A stretch of 64,000 bases of DNA from Leisingera sp. M658 (GTDB taxonomy: Bacteria > Pseudomonadota > Alphaproteobacteria > Rhodobacterales > Rhodobacteraceae), in assembly GCF_025144145.1 (NCBI RefSeq), contig NZ_CP083546.1, positions 3,240,501 to 3,304,500 of the forward strand. The letters are read 5' to 3'. The stretch's first letter is position 1. Each line of letters starts with the position of its first letter. Position numbers and translations under genes: made by a program. This document shows, piece after piece, positions 38,701 to 47,100 of the stretch. The notes under the pieces were generated by a model, which had not been told where the DNA came from, searched no databases, and was given only the letters and a program-made list of their open reading frames with translations.

Positions 38701-41125
38701 CCCCTCGGTTCAGATCGGCTATACCGGGCCAGTGGGGCTGTCTGAGGGCAATCCGGCAGACCACCTGCTGGCCTTCCTGCGCCAGGCCCGTCTGAAGTCG
38801 CTGGGCAGTGGCGACCTGCAAGCACTCAAACCTTTCACGGTGCAGGCAATCCTGGTTGCGCCGGACGGGTATGAGAGAACCGTCGAGGCGCCCGACAGCG
38901 CTTTCACACTCGACCGTTCGCATCTCGACCCCACCCGGTTGGGCGGGATCGAGGTCGGGATGGGCGTGTTCAAGCCGCTGCCGGATCAGGATTGGGGCCG
39001 GATTCTTTGGCAGACGGCGGGCAAAACCCCACAGCCGATTTCCGCTTTGCGCCGCCTGATGCACTATGCACAACGGCGGTTTGACCGCCCCTATCCCGAA
39101 GCGCAGCAACCGATCCCCGTGCCGGGCGACAATGATGATGGCAGCACCGCGCGCACCGGCCTGGCGGGTGCCTTCACGCGGTTTTGGCTGCGTTTCGTGG
39201 AACATACCGTTGTGCCCGCCAGCCTGGACGCGCCCGGGTTGGATGTCGCTCCGGACATCCACTTCTCGCTTGGGACGATCGCCGATCCGGGGGTTTGGCA
39301 GCAGGCGCCCGATCGGCGGGGCCGCGTGTCGATCGTCATTCCCGACAGCAACCGGCGCGGCGGGCGCCGCGCCTATGCGGTGCGTCCGACCGGGCGGTAT
39401 GACGATTGGGCCCAGGCCGCGCGTTGGCGGATGGTGCATGACGGCACCGATTGGACAAAGGCCCAGGTTGCGCCGGATCAGGCCGTGACACAGGGGTTGG
39501 ACGGTGCCCTGGGCAAGAACGCGGCGCTGGCGCAATGGATCGGGGTGACCCTGCCGCGCACCGCGCCGCTCGAGAAACCGGTGATCCTGTCGGCCCGCCG
39601 CGTGCCGCTGAATGGCGGTTTCGATGGCCGTGGCCGGTTCGAGGTGGTGGTGGCGCACCCTGCCGACATGGTCCTGGCCGAGGCGAACCGCAACAACGAG
39701 GCCCTGTTGGCCTTCGAAGCGATCTCGCCCGAGCTGTATCGCTCGTTTGCCCATGGCGCCTGGATGGAATGGATCGTGACGCAGGACGCGAAGGGCCGGG
39801 ATCGGCTGCGGGGCTATGACCCGCTGGGCGCCTTTGGTGCGGCGCTGTTGGCCAGCGATGACCGGACCACCCACCGCGAGCCGCTGACCCCCGCCGTGGC
39901 GCGCACACGCCTGCGCCAAGTGCAGGCCCATGCGCCGGATGCCTGGCTGGGTGCCACGGCCTTCTCCTTTGCCCAGCTGCCCTATTTCTTCCGCACCCAT
40001 ATCAACATGCATTTCAGTGCAGGCAACATGGTGTCGCAACGCGCGCATGTCGCGCTGGAAGAGGGATTTGCCAAGCTGCACATGGCCTCGGCTGACGATG
40101 GCTATGATCAACGCGCGAAATCCGCCCCGGCCAGCTGGCAGGTGAATGCGGCGCGCGACGGGCTGGAGTTCGACCTGCCGCTGACCCGTTTCGTCGATGC
40201 GATGTCGGCCCAGGACGGCACCCTGTGGTTCGGCGCGGACGGGTCCGGCTTTGGCGCGATCAAGCCCGTGGCCCACCTGCCTGATCCGCTGATCAGCTAT
40301 CGGCTGGGGATCGAGACCCTGGCCGACACCGCGGTCACCGGGCCAACCCGCGCCACCCAGGCACAGAGTTTTGACATCGAAATCATGCCCCGCCCCCCAC
40401 AACAGCCCACCGCGGGGCAGAAGGTTAAAACCGGCCAGACCCTCAAGGGCACGCCCTATGTGGCGAAATACAGCAGCGGTCAGTTGCAGCTGGCCGGAAA
40501 GGCCTCGCAAACCGATCTTGTGCCCGAGCTGGTGCGCGAGGATCAGTTCGATTGGCGCATACGGGTGACGGCGGCCATCGACACGCCCGCCCCGACTTCC
40601 CTAGCCCTGGCCGAGGGTGGCGGGGACGCCCTTCAGGACAAGGCAGAGGAACTGGCCGAAACCGGGGTGTTCGACCTGACTTGGCAGGCAACCCTGCGTT
40701 TTGACAGGGGCCTGCCCGAGGACGAAACAACCAAGCGCGCCGCGATGCTCAAGGCGCTGCGCGACATGGGTTACGACGCCCTGGCAGATCGCCTGGAGGT
40801 CGAATTGAAGGCCGCCGCCGATGTGGGCACGCTGGCGCAGTACCAGCTGCAGGTCACCCTGCCCGCCCTGTTCTGGACCGATGTGCCCGAGGCCTTGCAG
40901 GACTATTTCCAGACCGAAACGGTGGACCGCAGCGGGGCGCTTCTGCGCCTGATCGCGCCGCCGACCCCATCGGACATGGACCTGGTGAAGGTTGAGCTTG
41001 CTGACCCGAATGGGCTGACCCAGACGGTTCAGGACTGGCTGTTCGGCCCGGGCCGCCGCCCCGCCTTTACCGCGACACGCGGCGACCTGCCGCCGCTGTC
41101 CGAAATCGTCGCGCCGGCCCCGTAA
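29798..41125 (+). CDS. Giant protein 1 of unknown function (3775 aa)
   Basis: One uninterrupted frame of 3776 codons. No signal peptide or ordinary membrane helix; very few cysteines. A short helical stretch lies at residues 84-107. Residues about 110-1570 are strand-rich, and about 1380-1570 alternate hydrophobic and polar residues ('LYIRPGLFHMEFGWPYELGF', 'FGGSIDLGIVGASARAEAVF', 'IGFSIHIAISIGLEAVVSPR'), which reminded me of DUF6603-type large proteins; I could not test this. A proline-rich hinge (about 1586-1648) and a glycine-rich linker (about 2955-2970) divide it into three parts. No RTX, polyketide, peptide-synthetase, helicase or protease motif is seen. Giant gene 2 follows after 15 bp. 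IS elements lie on both sides. Function unknown. Confidence 0.85.
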   Translation: MSLQLELFRQTRGSDFLSIVGTVEERGADYVLTDITLSARAQGGGKVETDLSILETADTRVELPGKLLRQENGGLRFVTRAEIDAMARHELEQLEKLRRRLRQRLADPIVLKRGETVLGLTGLAQVSLKLSPLLADIPDAKFHDDTVLLALQARVKVEGKLDFDQTIRGNRVEAKVDVDGQVGLDLSITYGDVQDAGAKLREAFKALVSVDIPALPGFDFDLPRVSLPGLRFDGIDIPFPDIPTNWPWLVPIKLPLGKLPIKAAWTQVPKLKVANVEGGPPKVTATDGAIKVTYGDENARALTLDLAFTGLELSAAGSKGKITYTLTSQDIPLPAPDPVEVMGLKVAIGKSALTLVVKDQGGKPHLLITHKITGAQGVGIVLADAGNPDTALHLDLEVTYTVPLEGGGQVTTQVTRFAIRAPYPFELIDQAIGQAGRLLRYLGQIKIPKPDQPDLPELEGLKQVLRRIADLVQAAARWLARQAGAAGNVIAGAAEGLAELIKALFERVSQVDPGGNAFPALAFDIRLDPKTYLPVQVIVMPAGTAPSVDYKVEALGVSLAVNAGMRPALVFDRTGADWFGLCLFPERDAKLTLGTDLWLDRDDGPDRSLGTIQDDKPPTDKPPHLIALKAKGLSANGAPRVVVLAALQRGKLKLFQTYSDGKPEKTKIGNNTVITLGRPGPLKTAGIVFGSGAAGAEDVLRVEHDIDVDELRKRALALMPKSEGTGDGAIGKLVQRVQITEVQPSFDGRVFKLSLGVKVTLDQGFDPSTKLNVLVSLDDLSTRLTGGTDIVIHADREQTYRPLGLDLKIAPKQGRPPWPAFRLNLARGAERFEMTEDTLATLTYKRVSTSGRGLVFQLNEFGASRGGFDLTAEVLPEPVKLGGIDVPFRFTSGQLSIKGSKFTSAGLAGKGQLPPALVGEANASIAMQLGRDDNGNVAVLGATAQLDKSGDPIRCHGTMFDLTITNLGFDFVNDGAYHFFFLLTGSAVFRPDSGAFAAGLMKNIRNIEIKLDKAPLGGNSATLLRSLSFLIPVDPPSRTKVFDIFSFDLRGIAFYPASDRFDGDPAMGISGVAKFSSFGDLPTPRFDFHEMLVAKSKGDSLLPRVKFDGLTVGLKMGAVDVEGTAFAVDDRLPSLVQPARDDLDLKANGFLASAKVAMPGWAPMSGAAGYLELDRRDGPSDKRHAFFMYGQLNKQSVQITTPLGTIFLREYGFGIGRRYTLAGIAKAETARSPGELIRILDEVSKYQGSLDKFEAWTPTYDNSDITLALRGMFSVAAANPGGPYDETREKNLPNPLLFDIVAAFRTDFTFLINLRAWLTTNYNDWVNPEDDETFKTNPTLRGYMYFSVPRKEFLARMLSDKGGHVGNRPQLPDPLVKAIKSVQFSSTLYIRPGLFHMEFGWPYELGFDLGGRDKAFSLKLRGGLINRIEDASLLYGMAFRADGHVKFGGSIDLGIVGASARAEAVFSLQAKILAYLSLKKPSDSIFYGMLRFDLTLSIRVEAWLRIPLVFKTITLRIGFSIHIAISIGLEAVVSPRGLGGQAHVTVGVRAFGRTLSLGLKMSFNNGLLARARAQVARFEALGLAADIPPASEDGQRAERVPRPDIPRGETVQIGDDRLDNDLGQMPIPQPAPQPGEPLPPYAEYKGDTIRATDFWALLFPLASGSNEYVLQLIPRDQSDLDDLRADRSSFYASPLIKQLGDINTFSASHTLEAADQTILNKLTVQSDPRLAHTPEIVQTDEGRAQLVLDLKMDTKIAGAEDGSSLYLGELLQTLFLNQKSGNGATLWEPRAPLQTREQIALPDDPQAAADELGRIGRSRAHLTGQVKLEAEIEEQRSALVSEIVEGADWLARNGVTGGAANPDAPVDPRSFGLTFVVKDEDLATLFDLEGADTMPPDGRFGVIKSDDITEEFGKVHLFNPPQRMFRNAQPQLKPRILGLDDHDWLREPDRGLRFDWDLEPAWGSSRSFYDDPEQHLKHYKITRHILGFPGGRYSASFIVKPATPTEFSLEKGAGDQLVTRVRQLRAPQQFVDDLREADPGADGRARKLPEALRDVLLGRQPLAGDEETPEQARLRQQITELRDLRVEYQFTPVDIAGTSETARDGSFGAVVTYYAPHAHRSRPVAPQEATLQVIYPALPSLVAADIAPDSRPDGGETGVPDLRLMLREAAPLDPNGRAAPAPDCAFHDATFDLRLWTDHALPSGGYGADAVSEARNRLGQEQIDDLAERGVAVDIRLLLEAAKAGDDLAEDAIPVVIERHGSGALETYHATLSKPDGSSVTAAQLAGDLGATCYQTSSDAITPVPGRVTRAYLRRRPPAHGAVKDDTTDLSAWRGVTMNLAILGQGHGEGQTQPLPVDTILESFEQPVALAFRALARGDMQARSGRMHIYRPAARGTLAGLASDKIEHNLSMAPDPLRRTATRLRWNVRPNSLALAGADGEPVATTTQELYRLVSGFRVFSLNPESFTGDANDPADLAAAAENLADLRLLPAEQRGLSPATFGDMARLEMAFPSQAWRDPGQRDPNLAQATVAEDGEYPGEPPWFSLAESLALFPLPRLRRMILADLEDGAVSDLFQGGSPDFVIAKLAHSDAAQTGTLAQRLSGWQLSTDEPETASTDLEIKLIAKDRFRVAELREALRNLLLLPARDQNTEALAAEQALLDSAEDRALLAGAQIVLTGWRYARDAQGTKIGKPQLVAQDIALPLDLVPGLHPILADTLARVTLSRLDQDRPGPVFHRYALVPDQPANPKAATFTEHLSEIPAKRDPHGFAALRTLGLATGFQLFDTDTGSFLRGSELLKRINTAFSQVIEVYRRGSALPLADEGLPFADLLTMPWGNGRLHWFDGGQEDIQEGDSLRLRDDETLAAVQISLRPAPDRLMPRQEPPKVTYWSMNISGDWLQENSLVQDPERGPLRLERFRVTWKQPDGGHPFLVDLHPMVQGIESLPQTRMHDGPDSQGGGNGGGELPSVQIGYTGPVGLSEGNPADHLLAFLRQARLKSLGSGDLQALKPFTVQAILVAPDGYERTVEAPDSAFTLDRSHLDPTRLGGIEVGMGVFKPLPDQDWGRILWQTAGKTPQPISALRRLMHYAQRRFDRPYPEAQQPIPVPGDNDDGSTARTGLAGAFTRFWLRFVEHTVVPASLDAPGLDVAPDIHFSLGTIADPGVWQQAPDRRGRVSIVIPDSNRRGGRRAYAVRPTGRYDDWAQAARWRMVHDGTDWTKAQVAPDQAVTQGLDGALGKNAALAQWIGVTLPRTAPLEKPVILSARRVPLNGGFDGRGRFEVVVAHPADMVLAEANRNNEALLAFEAISPELYRSFAHGAWMEWIVTQDAKGRDRLRGYDPLGAFGAALLASDDRTTHREPLTPAVARTRLRQVQAHAPDAWLGATAFSFAQLPYFFRTHINMHFSAGNMVSQRAHVALEEGFAKLHMASADDGYDQRAKSAPASWQVNAARDGLEFDLPLTRFVDAMSAQDGTLWFGADGSGFGAIKPVAHLPDPLISYRLGIETLADTAVTGPTRATQAQSFDIEIMPRPPQQPTAGQKVKTGQTLKGTPYVAKYSSGQLQLAGKASQTDLVPELVREDQFDWRIRVTAAIDTPAPTSLALAEGGGDALQDKAEELAETGVFDLTWQATLRFDRGLPEDETTKRAAMLKALRDMGYDALADRLEVELKAAADVGTLAQYQLQVTLPALFWTDVPEALQDYFQTETVDRSGALLRLIAPPTPSDMDLVKVELADPNGLTQTVQDWLFGPGRRPAFTATRGDLPPLSEIVAPAP

Positions 41126-41140
41126 GTGAAGGAGAAGACC

Positions 41141-44100
41141 ATGTCAGAGCTGAAAACCTTCCTTGCACAAACCGCCCCGCAGGCCACGCCCCTGGGCACC
41201 CTGACCCTGACCCTGGGCGACGCCCTGCCTTTCTGCCTGCTGACCTTGCGCAGTTTTCACCCCGAAGGGGACGAAGGCGGTGACCTGTCGATCACCCGCC
41301 GCACCTTTGGCGCGCGTGCGACGATGCTCAGCGGCGAGGATGTCCTCTATGGCGACGAAACGGGCGAAACCCGCGCACGGCTGCCGACCCTGCTGCGGAT
41401 CGCGGCGCGGGCTCGCGATTTTGGCGCGAATGAAAACCGCGCGCGCCTGGCGCTGTGGTCGCCCGCGGGCACGGATCCGATCGAGGGCGCACTGATCCAG
41501 GGCGACGCGGCGCAGGACATCCTGGCGGTGCCCGAAGCCTTTGAAGACCTGCGCGGCGATCACAGCATCCACCTGCCGGCCCTGCGCCTCAGCGACGGGG
41601 CGGCCGCCCTGGTGCTGGACCTGGGCGACGGTACGAACGAGCTGGCCCATTTCCTGGGGTTTGACCCGGCCCACGAAACGCTGTTCGGCCATGTTGCCAT
41701 CACGTTGGACAAGACCACCAAACCGGGTCGGCTGTTCTGGCCGGTCACTGTAGTGGCGCAGGGCATCGAATTTCCCGCCACCCTGCCCGATCCGACCATC
41801 GGCATGTCTGCGACCAAAGAAACCGCCCGCCTGAACGCCTGCCTGCGGCTCGAGGTTGACGACGACCGGGGCGCCTATCGGCTGCGCCTGATCGGCCCGG
41901 GGGCGACCGGTGAACTGGCCCCGCCGCGCGAGCGATTGCAGCAGGTCGTGACCAGCCTGATCAATGCCGAGGCCCCGCAACGCTATCGCATTGACCTGGG
42001 CGGAGACACGCCGCCGTTGCTGTGGCCGCTGACCCATGCGAAGGGGCAGCTTGCCCTGTCCCAGGTCCCCGGCGCGACCCCCCATGTTCTGGCCGAAATC
42101 GACCCTGACCGCATCGACCTGCGCCTGGTCACCAGCGCGGCAGGGGTTGGCGAAGGCAGCGCCCTGGCGCAGGTCGCATTGTCGCGGGTGGAGATGCATT
42201 CCTCGGATAATGATTTCAAACTGATCGCCCACGCCGGGCAACCGGTTCAGAAGCCGACCTATGACCTGACCTATCGCAAGAACGGCTCAGTCTGGAGCGG
42301 CAGTTTCACCGGCACGTTCGGGCGCAAACCCGTCGCGCTGCCGCTGGATCAGCTGCGCGACCGCCTGACCACCCGCTATCGGGATGCGGGCCTGTTGGAT
42401 GCCGAAAACGAAACCGCGCCGTATGCCTTCTTTGCCCTGCGCGATGGCTGGTTCCAGCACCCGTTGCCCGCGCCGGATGCTGCCCCCGAGGTGCCCGGGC
42501 TGGAGGGGGCGAAGGGCGCCCCCGAGGCCGAAGATCGCGCCCGCAGCGCCCTGTCCGGGCGCATCCTGTTTTCCGCCTCAGACCCTGGGGGCGGAGCGGA
42601 CAGCGGTTTGCCCCGCGCGTTGGAGTTGACCTCGGCCGAAGGGCTGATGGTCACCACCACCTGGCGCGGCAATGAAGACGGCATGCGCCGGCTCCGGAAA
42701 TTCGTGATCAACCCCATTGGGGAAATCGGCTCGATCTACGGGTTTCTCTATGTCGCCGATACCAGTCCCACCGCCTTCGAGGCCGTGCCGGATTGGACCC
42801 TGGGCCCGGCCACGGTGCGCGAGGTTGCGCTGGGGTTCGACAGTTCTGACCGTGACGGGGCAAGCTTCCGGTGGACGGCCGAACAGGAGGGCACGGACAC
42901 TTGGGACCTGGCCTTTGATCTTGGCCCCTCGGCACAGGTGGGCGATGCGGAAACGGCGCCCCCTGCCCTGGGCTGGGTGACCATGCAGGATGCGCCGTTC
43001 ATCACCAACTACCCGATGAGCCGCAGTGCCCGTTCCGCATCAACGCCCTCGCGCAGTCGTGGGCTGTTTCCACGCGCCTTGTCGGGCCGGGTGCATCTTC
43101 GGTTCCAAATGGACCAGGGTGGCTCGGTTGAAAACGACCTGCCGGTTCTGAAGGGGCCAGAGGCGGTGACCGCGCCGGGCGCGCCGTTCGGGCCTGCCCC
43201 GGTGGACCCTCTGCGCGACCGGTTCGTGCAGAGCGCCATATTGCCGACGCTGCACGGGATCGAGTTCAAACCCGACCCGGACAGCGCGGATTGGCAGTTC
43301 ACCGCCGCCCTGCGCTTTGACTATCCCGTCCTGGACGAGCTGTTTGCCTGGTCTGACCTGCCGCCGGTCGAACCGGACGGTGCCCTGGCCCCTCGGCCTG
43401 GGCCGGAAGCCGAACCGGCAGACAAGCCCGCCCCGATCGTCACCGCGCTGCACCCCGAACGGCTGGTCGCGCTCTGGCGCGACGCGGAACAGCGCATGCA
43501 GCTGACTTGGACACAGGATGCCGTCATCACCAACACGCTTTCGGTCAACGCCGGGCCGGTCGACATCCGGCTGGACACGCTCGCCTATCCCTATCGGTTC
43601 AGGGAAGAGGCCGCGGTGCAGGTCGATGCGCAAACGCTGTTTGGCGACCTGTTGCTGAACGGGCGCGAGGGGCTGGCCGCCGCCGCCGTCGGCCTGGGGG
43701 GCGCCGTGGGGCCCAAGGATGTCGGGGTCGAGCTGCAGGACACCACCGAGTCTGGCAGCGCAAAAGTCCATGTAACGGGCTATGGCATCGACCAATACCC
43801 GGCCCACCCGATGGATACGGATGACACGGACGCCGCCGAACACCTCGCAGACGCCCGCGGTGCGGCCCTGCGCACCATAGCCACGCGCGATGGCACGTTG
43901 CGCGCTACGCGGACCTATGCCCGGAACGCCCGCACCGATAAAATCGAAAACCGGCCGGTGCTGCTGGCCACGTTGCCCCAGCCGCATGGGGCGGACATGT
44001 CCATCGGCCGGGCATCGGCAGAGGTTCAGCTCTATTTGCGCGACCTGCCGATCGACCCCGAGGATCTGAGCTTTCTCGGCATCATCAATGCCGGGGATGA

Positions 44101-47100
44101 TCAAGGCGCCGCTGGTCCGCAAGGCAACCCGATCGAGGGCACCCGCGGCAATACGGGGCAGGCGCTTGATCGAGGTAACTTCTTGTTTTCGCTTTACGAA
44201 TGGCGCTTTTTCCAAGCGCGTGACCGGTCGGATGAGGCGGAGATCCTGGGCGAGTATGATATCCCCGTCGGCCCGTTCCGCTTCCGCCCGCTGCGCCTGA
44301 TCGACGCCGAACTGGCCGAACAGGGCGGCGCGGACAAACCGCTCGGCCTGGCCAGCGCCCGCATCCTGGGCAGCTTGTCCTTCCGCGCGGACGGGCAACA
44401 GGGCCACGATGATTTCGCCTTCGGGGTCGACCGCATCTATGACCGCGATGACCTGTTTGTTTTCAGCATGGGTGACACGCCCATGTGGCAGAGCGCCAAG
44501 ATCGCCAGCGGCGCGGCGCCGAACACCCTCACCTGGTCGGATCGCGCGCCCACCCTGACCTTCACCCGCAGCCTGCCGGTCGTTGCGGACAGGAAAGCGG
44601 GCTGGTTCACAAGCGTGGACGCGGATGGAAACGACCAGCCGGTCGATGTGACCATCGAGCTTGGGTTCGACATCTATGACCATGGCATGGAGCCCGAAAC
44701 CGCCACCCTGCGGGCCCGTCTTTTTGGGGCGCAGCGCACGATCACCGGCGGCAAGGTCGCGCTGAGCTCGGATGACGGCGGCACCTTGGATATCACCTTT
44801 GAGCCGGACTTTCCCTGCACCCCTCCCCTGCCCGACAGCCTGAAAGATGTCACGATCCGCGCCCGGTGTTCGGCGCAGGGTGACACCCAGGATCTGTCCA
44901 TCGACGGCACGGTCGAGCTGCGGTCCCAAAGCGGCTCGGGACCGGTGGTCTTCGCGCTTGGCAAAACGGCGACACGCTGGCTCGACCTTGACCTCGGACA
45001 CCTGGAAACGCCGCCAAACATCGACCACCAATCCGGCGTTCTGACCTGCAAGGTCCAGCAAGAGATCGCCGGGGGCACCGCCCCGCTCTTTGGCTTGCCG
45101 ATCGGCGCAAAGGGGGCCAAGATGGCCGATCTGGAAATCTCGTTTGCCGAGGTGCTGGACAGCTCGGACAAGGTCGCGGGGCGCGTCCTGCATTTCCTAG
45201 CCGATCTCAGCCTGGGCAATGGCGACAGCTTCCGACTGAACCACGAGATCTTGCGCGGGGCCGGCGATGCCGACCTGAACGCAGCTCGCCTGACCTGGCA
45301 ATCTGAACAACAGCCCTCGCCCATCCACTGGCTCACCCTGAAGGGGCTAGAGCTGGAGGGCAGCCCCAGCCTGATGGACATCGCGGGCGGCGCGCTTGCC
45401 CCGCCCGCGGATACGGCCAACAGCCCCTCGGGCGTGCCCGGCCGCCTGCTGACCCTGACAAATCAGGGCGATTCAATCACACACAGCTTTCAGTTCCGCC
45501 TGTCCGACTTCCATATCGACCTTAACCGGTTGCAACGGGACGGTGACGGCAAGCTGTCCCCTGCAGACGGCCCGCTGCGCGGGTTGGCACAGGTCCGGCA
45601 CAGGCTGGTTGACGGTCGCTGGTCCCGCAGCTGGCTCAGCTGCGATCACATCGCCCTGACCACCGCCGCGGCAATGACCGCCGAGGCGCGCCAGGTGCTG
45701 TCCTTCGTGCCCCGCCATTCGCACCAGTTCCGCAAGGAAAAAACCTCGCCAGCGCTGCGGTATCGGGGCAAGCCCGAACATAATGGCAGTGATCACCTGG
45801 CCGAAGGCATGGCGCGGTTAGAGAATGCGAACCTGTCGGGCTGGCATGACGCGGGCATGGTTGAACACCTCTGGACCAAGATTGATCAGAACCAGGTCTT
45901 TGTCCTGGCCGTGGCCCCCCTGTGGATGCCCCTGGACGCCGGTCACAAGGCGTTTCAGATCAACCTGCCCTGGGCCTATGGGCTGCCCAAGGACGTGGTC
46001 TTGCAGACACCGCCCCAGGACAGTCCGGATATCTACCGCATTCCAACCATGGAAAGCTGGGCGGCCCATGCCATGGCCTCCACCCGGCGCGCCGCCCCGG
46101 TTGGGCTGAGCACACATATGCGCGAAGACGAGATGCTGGCCGCCCTCGCAGACAGCCGCACCGACCGGCCCAAGCTGCGCGACATGCTACCCACCTCGCC
46201 CGGGTTCTTCGAATCCTGGGTGAAAGGTGCGGCGGCCGATATCGACAGCGCCGATCTGCACCGGCGCGCGCCTTATTTCCTGCGTGCGATGCTGGCGCTG
46301 GCTGCCTATCGGCAGGCGAATGGGGCACAGGTAGATGTGATGACGCTGGTTCCGGATATGAACTGGAACGACAAGGCCTATCAGGCCCCCACCCGTGCCG
46401 CCACGCGGGCCCGGCTGGCCCGTTTGCGCGACAGGGCCGTGCCCACGGCCCCGGGCGACCCCAGCCGTGTGCCGGTCGATCTGGTGATCCTCGGTCGGCA
46501 TGGCGCGCGGATGGTGGCGCGTTATCGCCAGGCGCTGGTCACCGATCAGGATTGGGGCCGCCCGGCCGAGCTGTTCGACGCGGCGCATCGCCTGATGGAG
46601 GGCGCGCGCTTTGCGCTGATGCGCCATGGTCCCCAGGGCCGGGTTGTCGGGCGCAGCGTCAGCCCCCCAACCGATCCGCTGGCCCGCTCGGGTGTGGCCC
46701 TGACACCGCGTGACGCGGATATCGTGGCCTCGCCCGCGCTGGGATGGCCGATGGAACCCACCCAGGGCCACACCGCCCATGCCCCCGGTTTCGAAGCCGA
46801 ACTGGCCCTGCAATCACCGCAGGCGGGCTTTTCCGGGCGCGGTCAGCGCACGCTCTGGCCCGCCACGGCCGAACACCCGCCCCGTCAGAGCGGCGACATT
46901 CAGTCGCTGGGGCTGCGGTTTTCGGATCAGGTCGTGTTTGATCGCGGCAGCGCGCCTTTCCCCCATGACGGGCCTGCCGCGCGGCATCTGGTTGCCGCCA
47001 ATGCGCGCCGCCGTGTGCCGCTGCCGGTGGTGGCCAAGGACGGGTCGGCGCCGCCATGGGCGCCGATCATGCCGCCGGTGGTCGACCGCCTGTTGATCGG

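Noticed and set aside
46498-46640. RHG-containing segment in giant protein 2 as a histidine phosphatase
   Set aside because: The RHG is not preceded or followed by the family strands, and the second catalytic His block is not seen.
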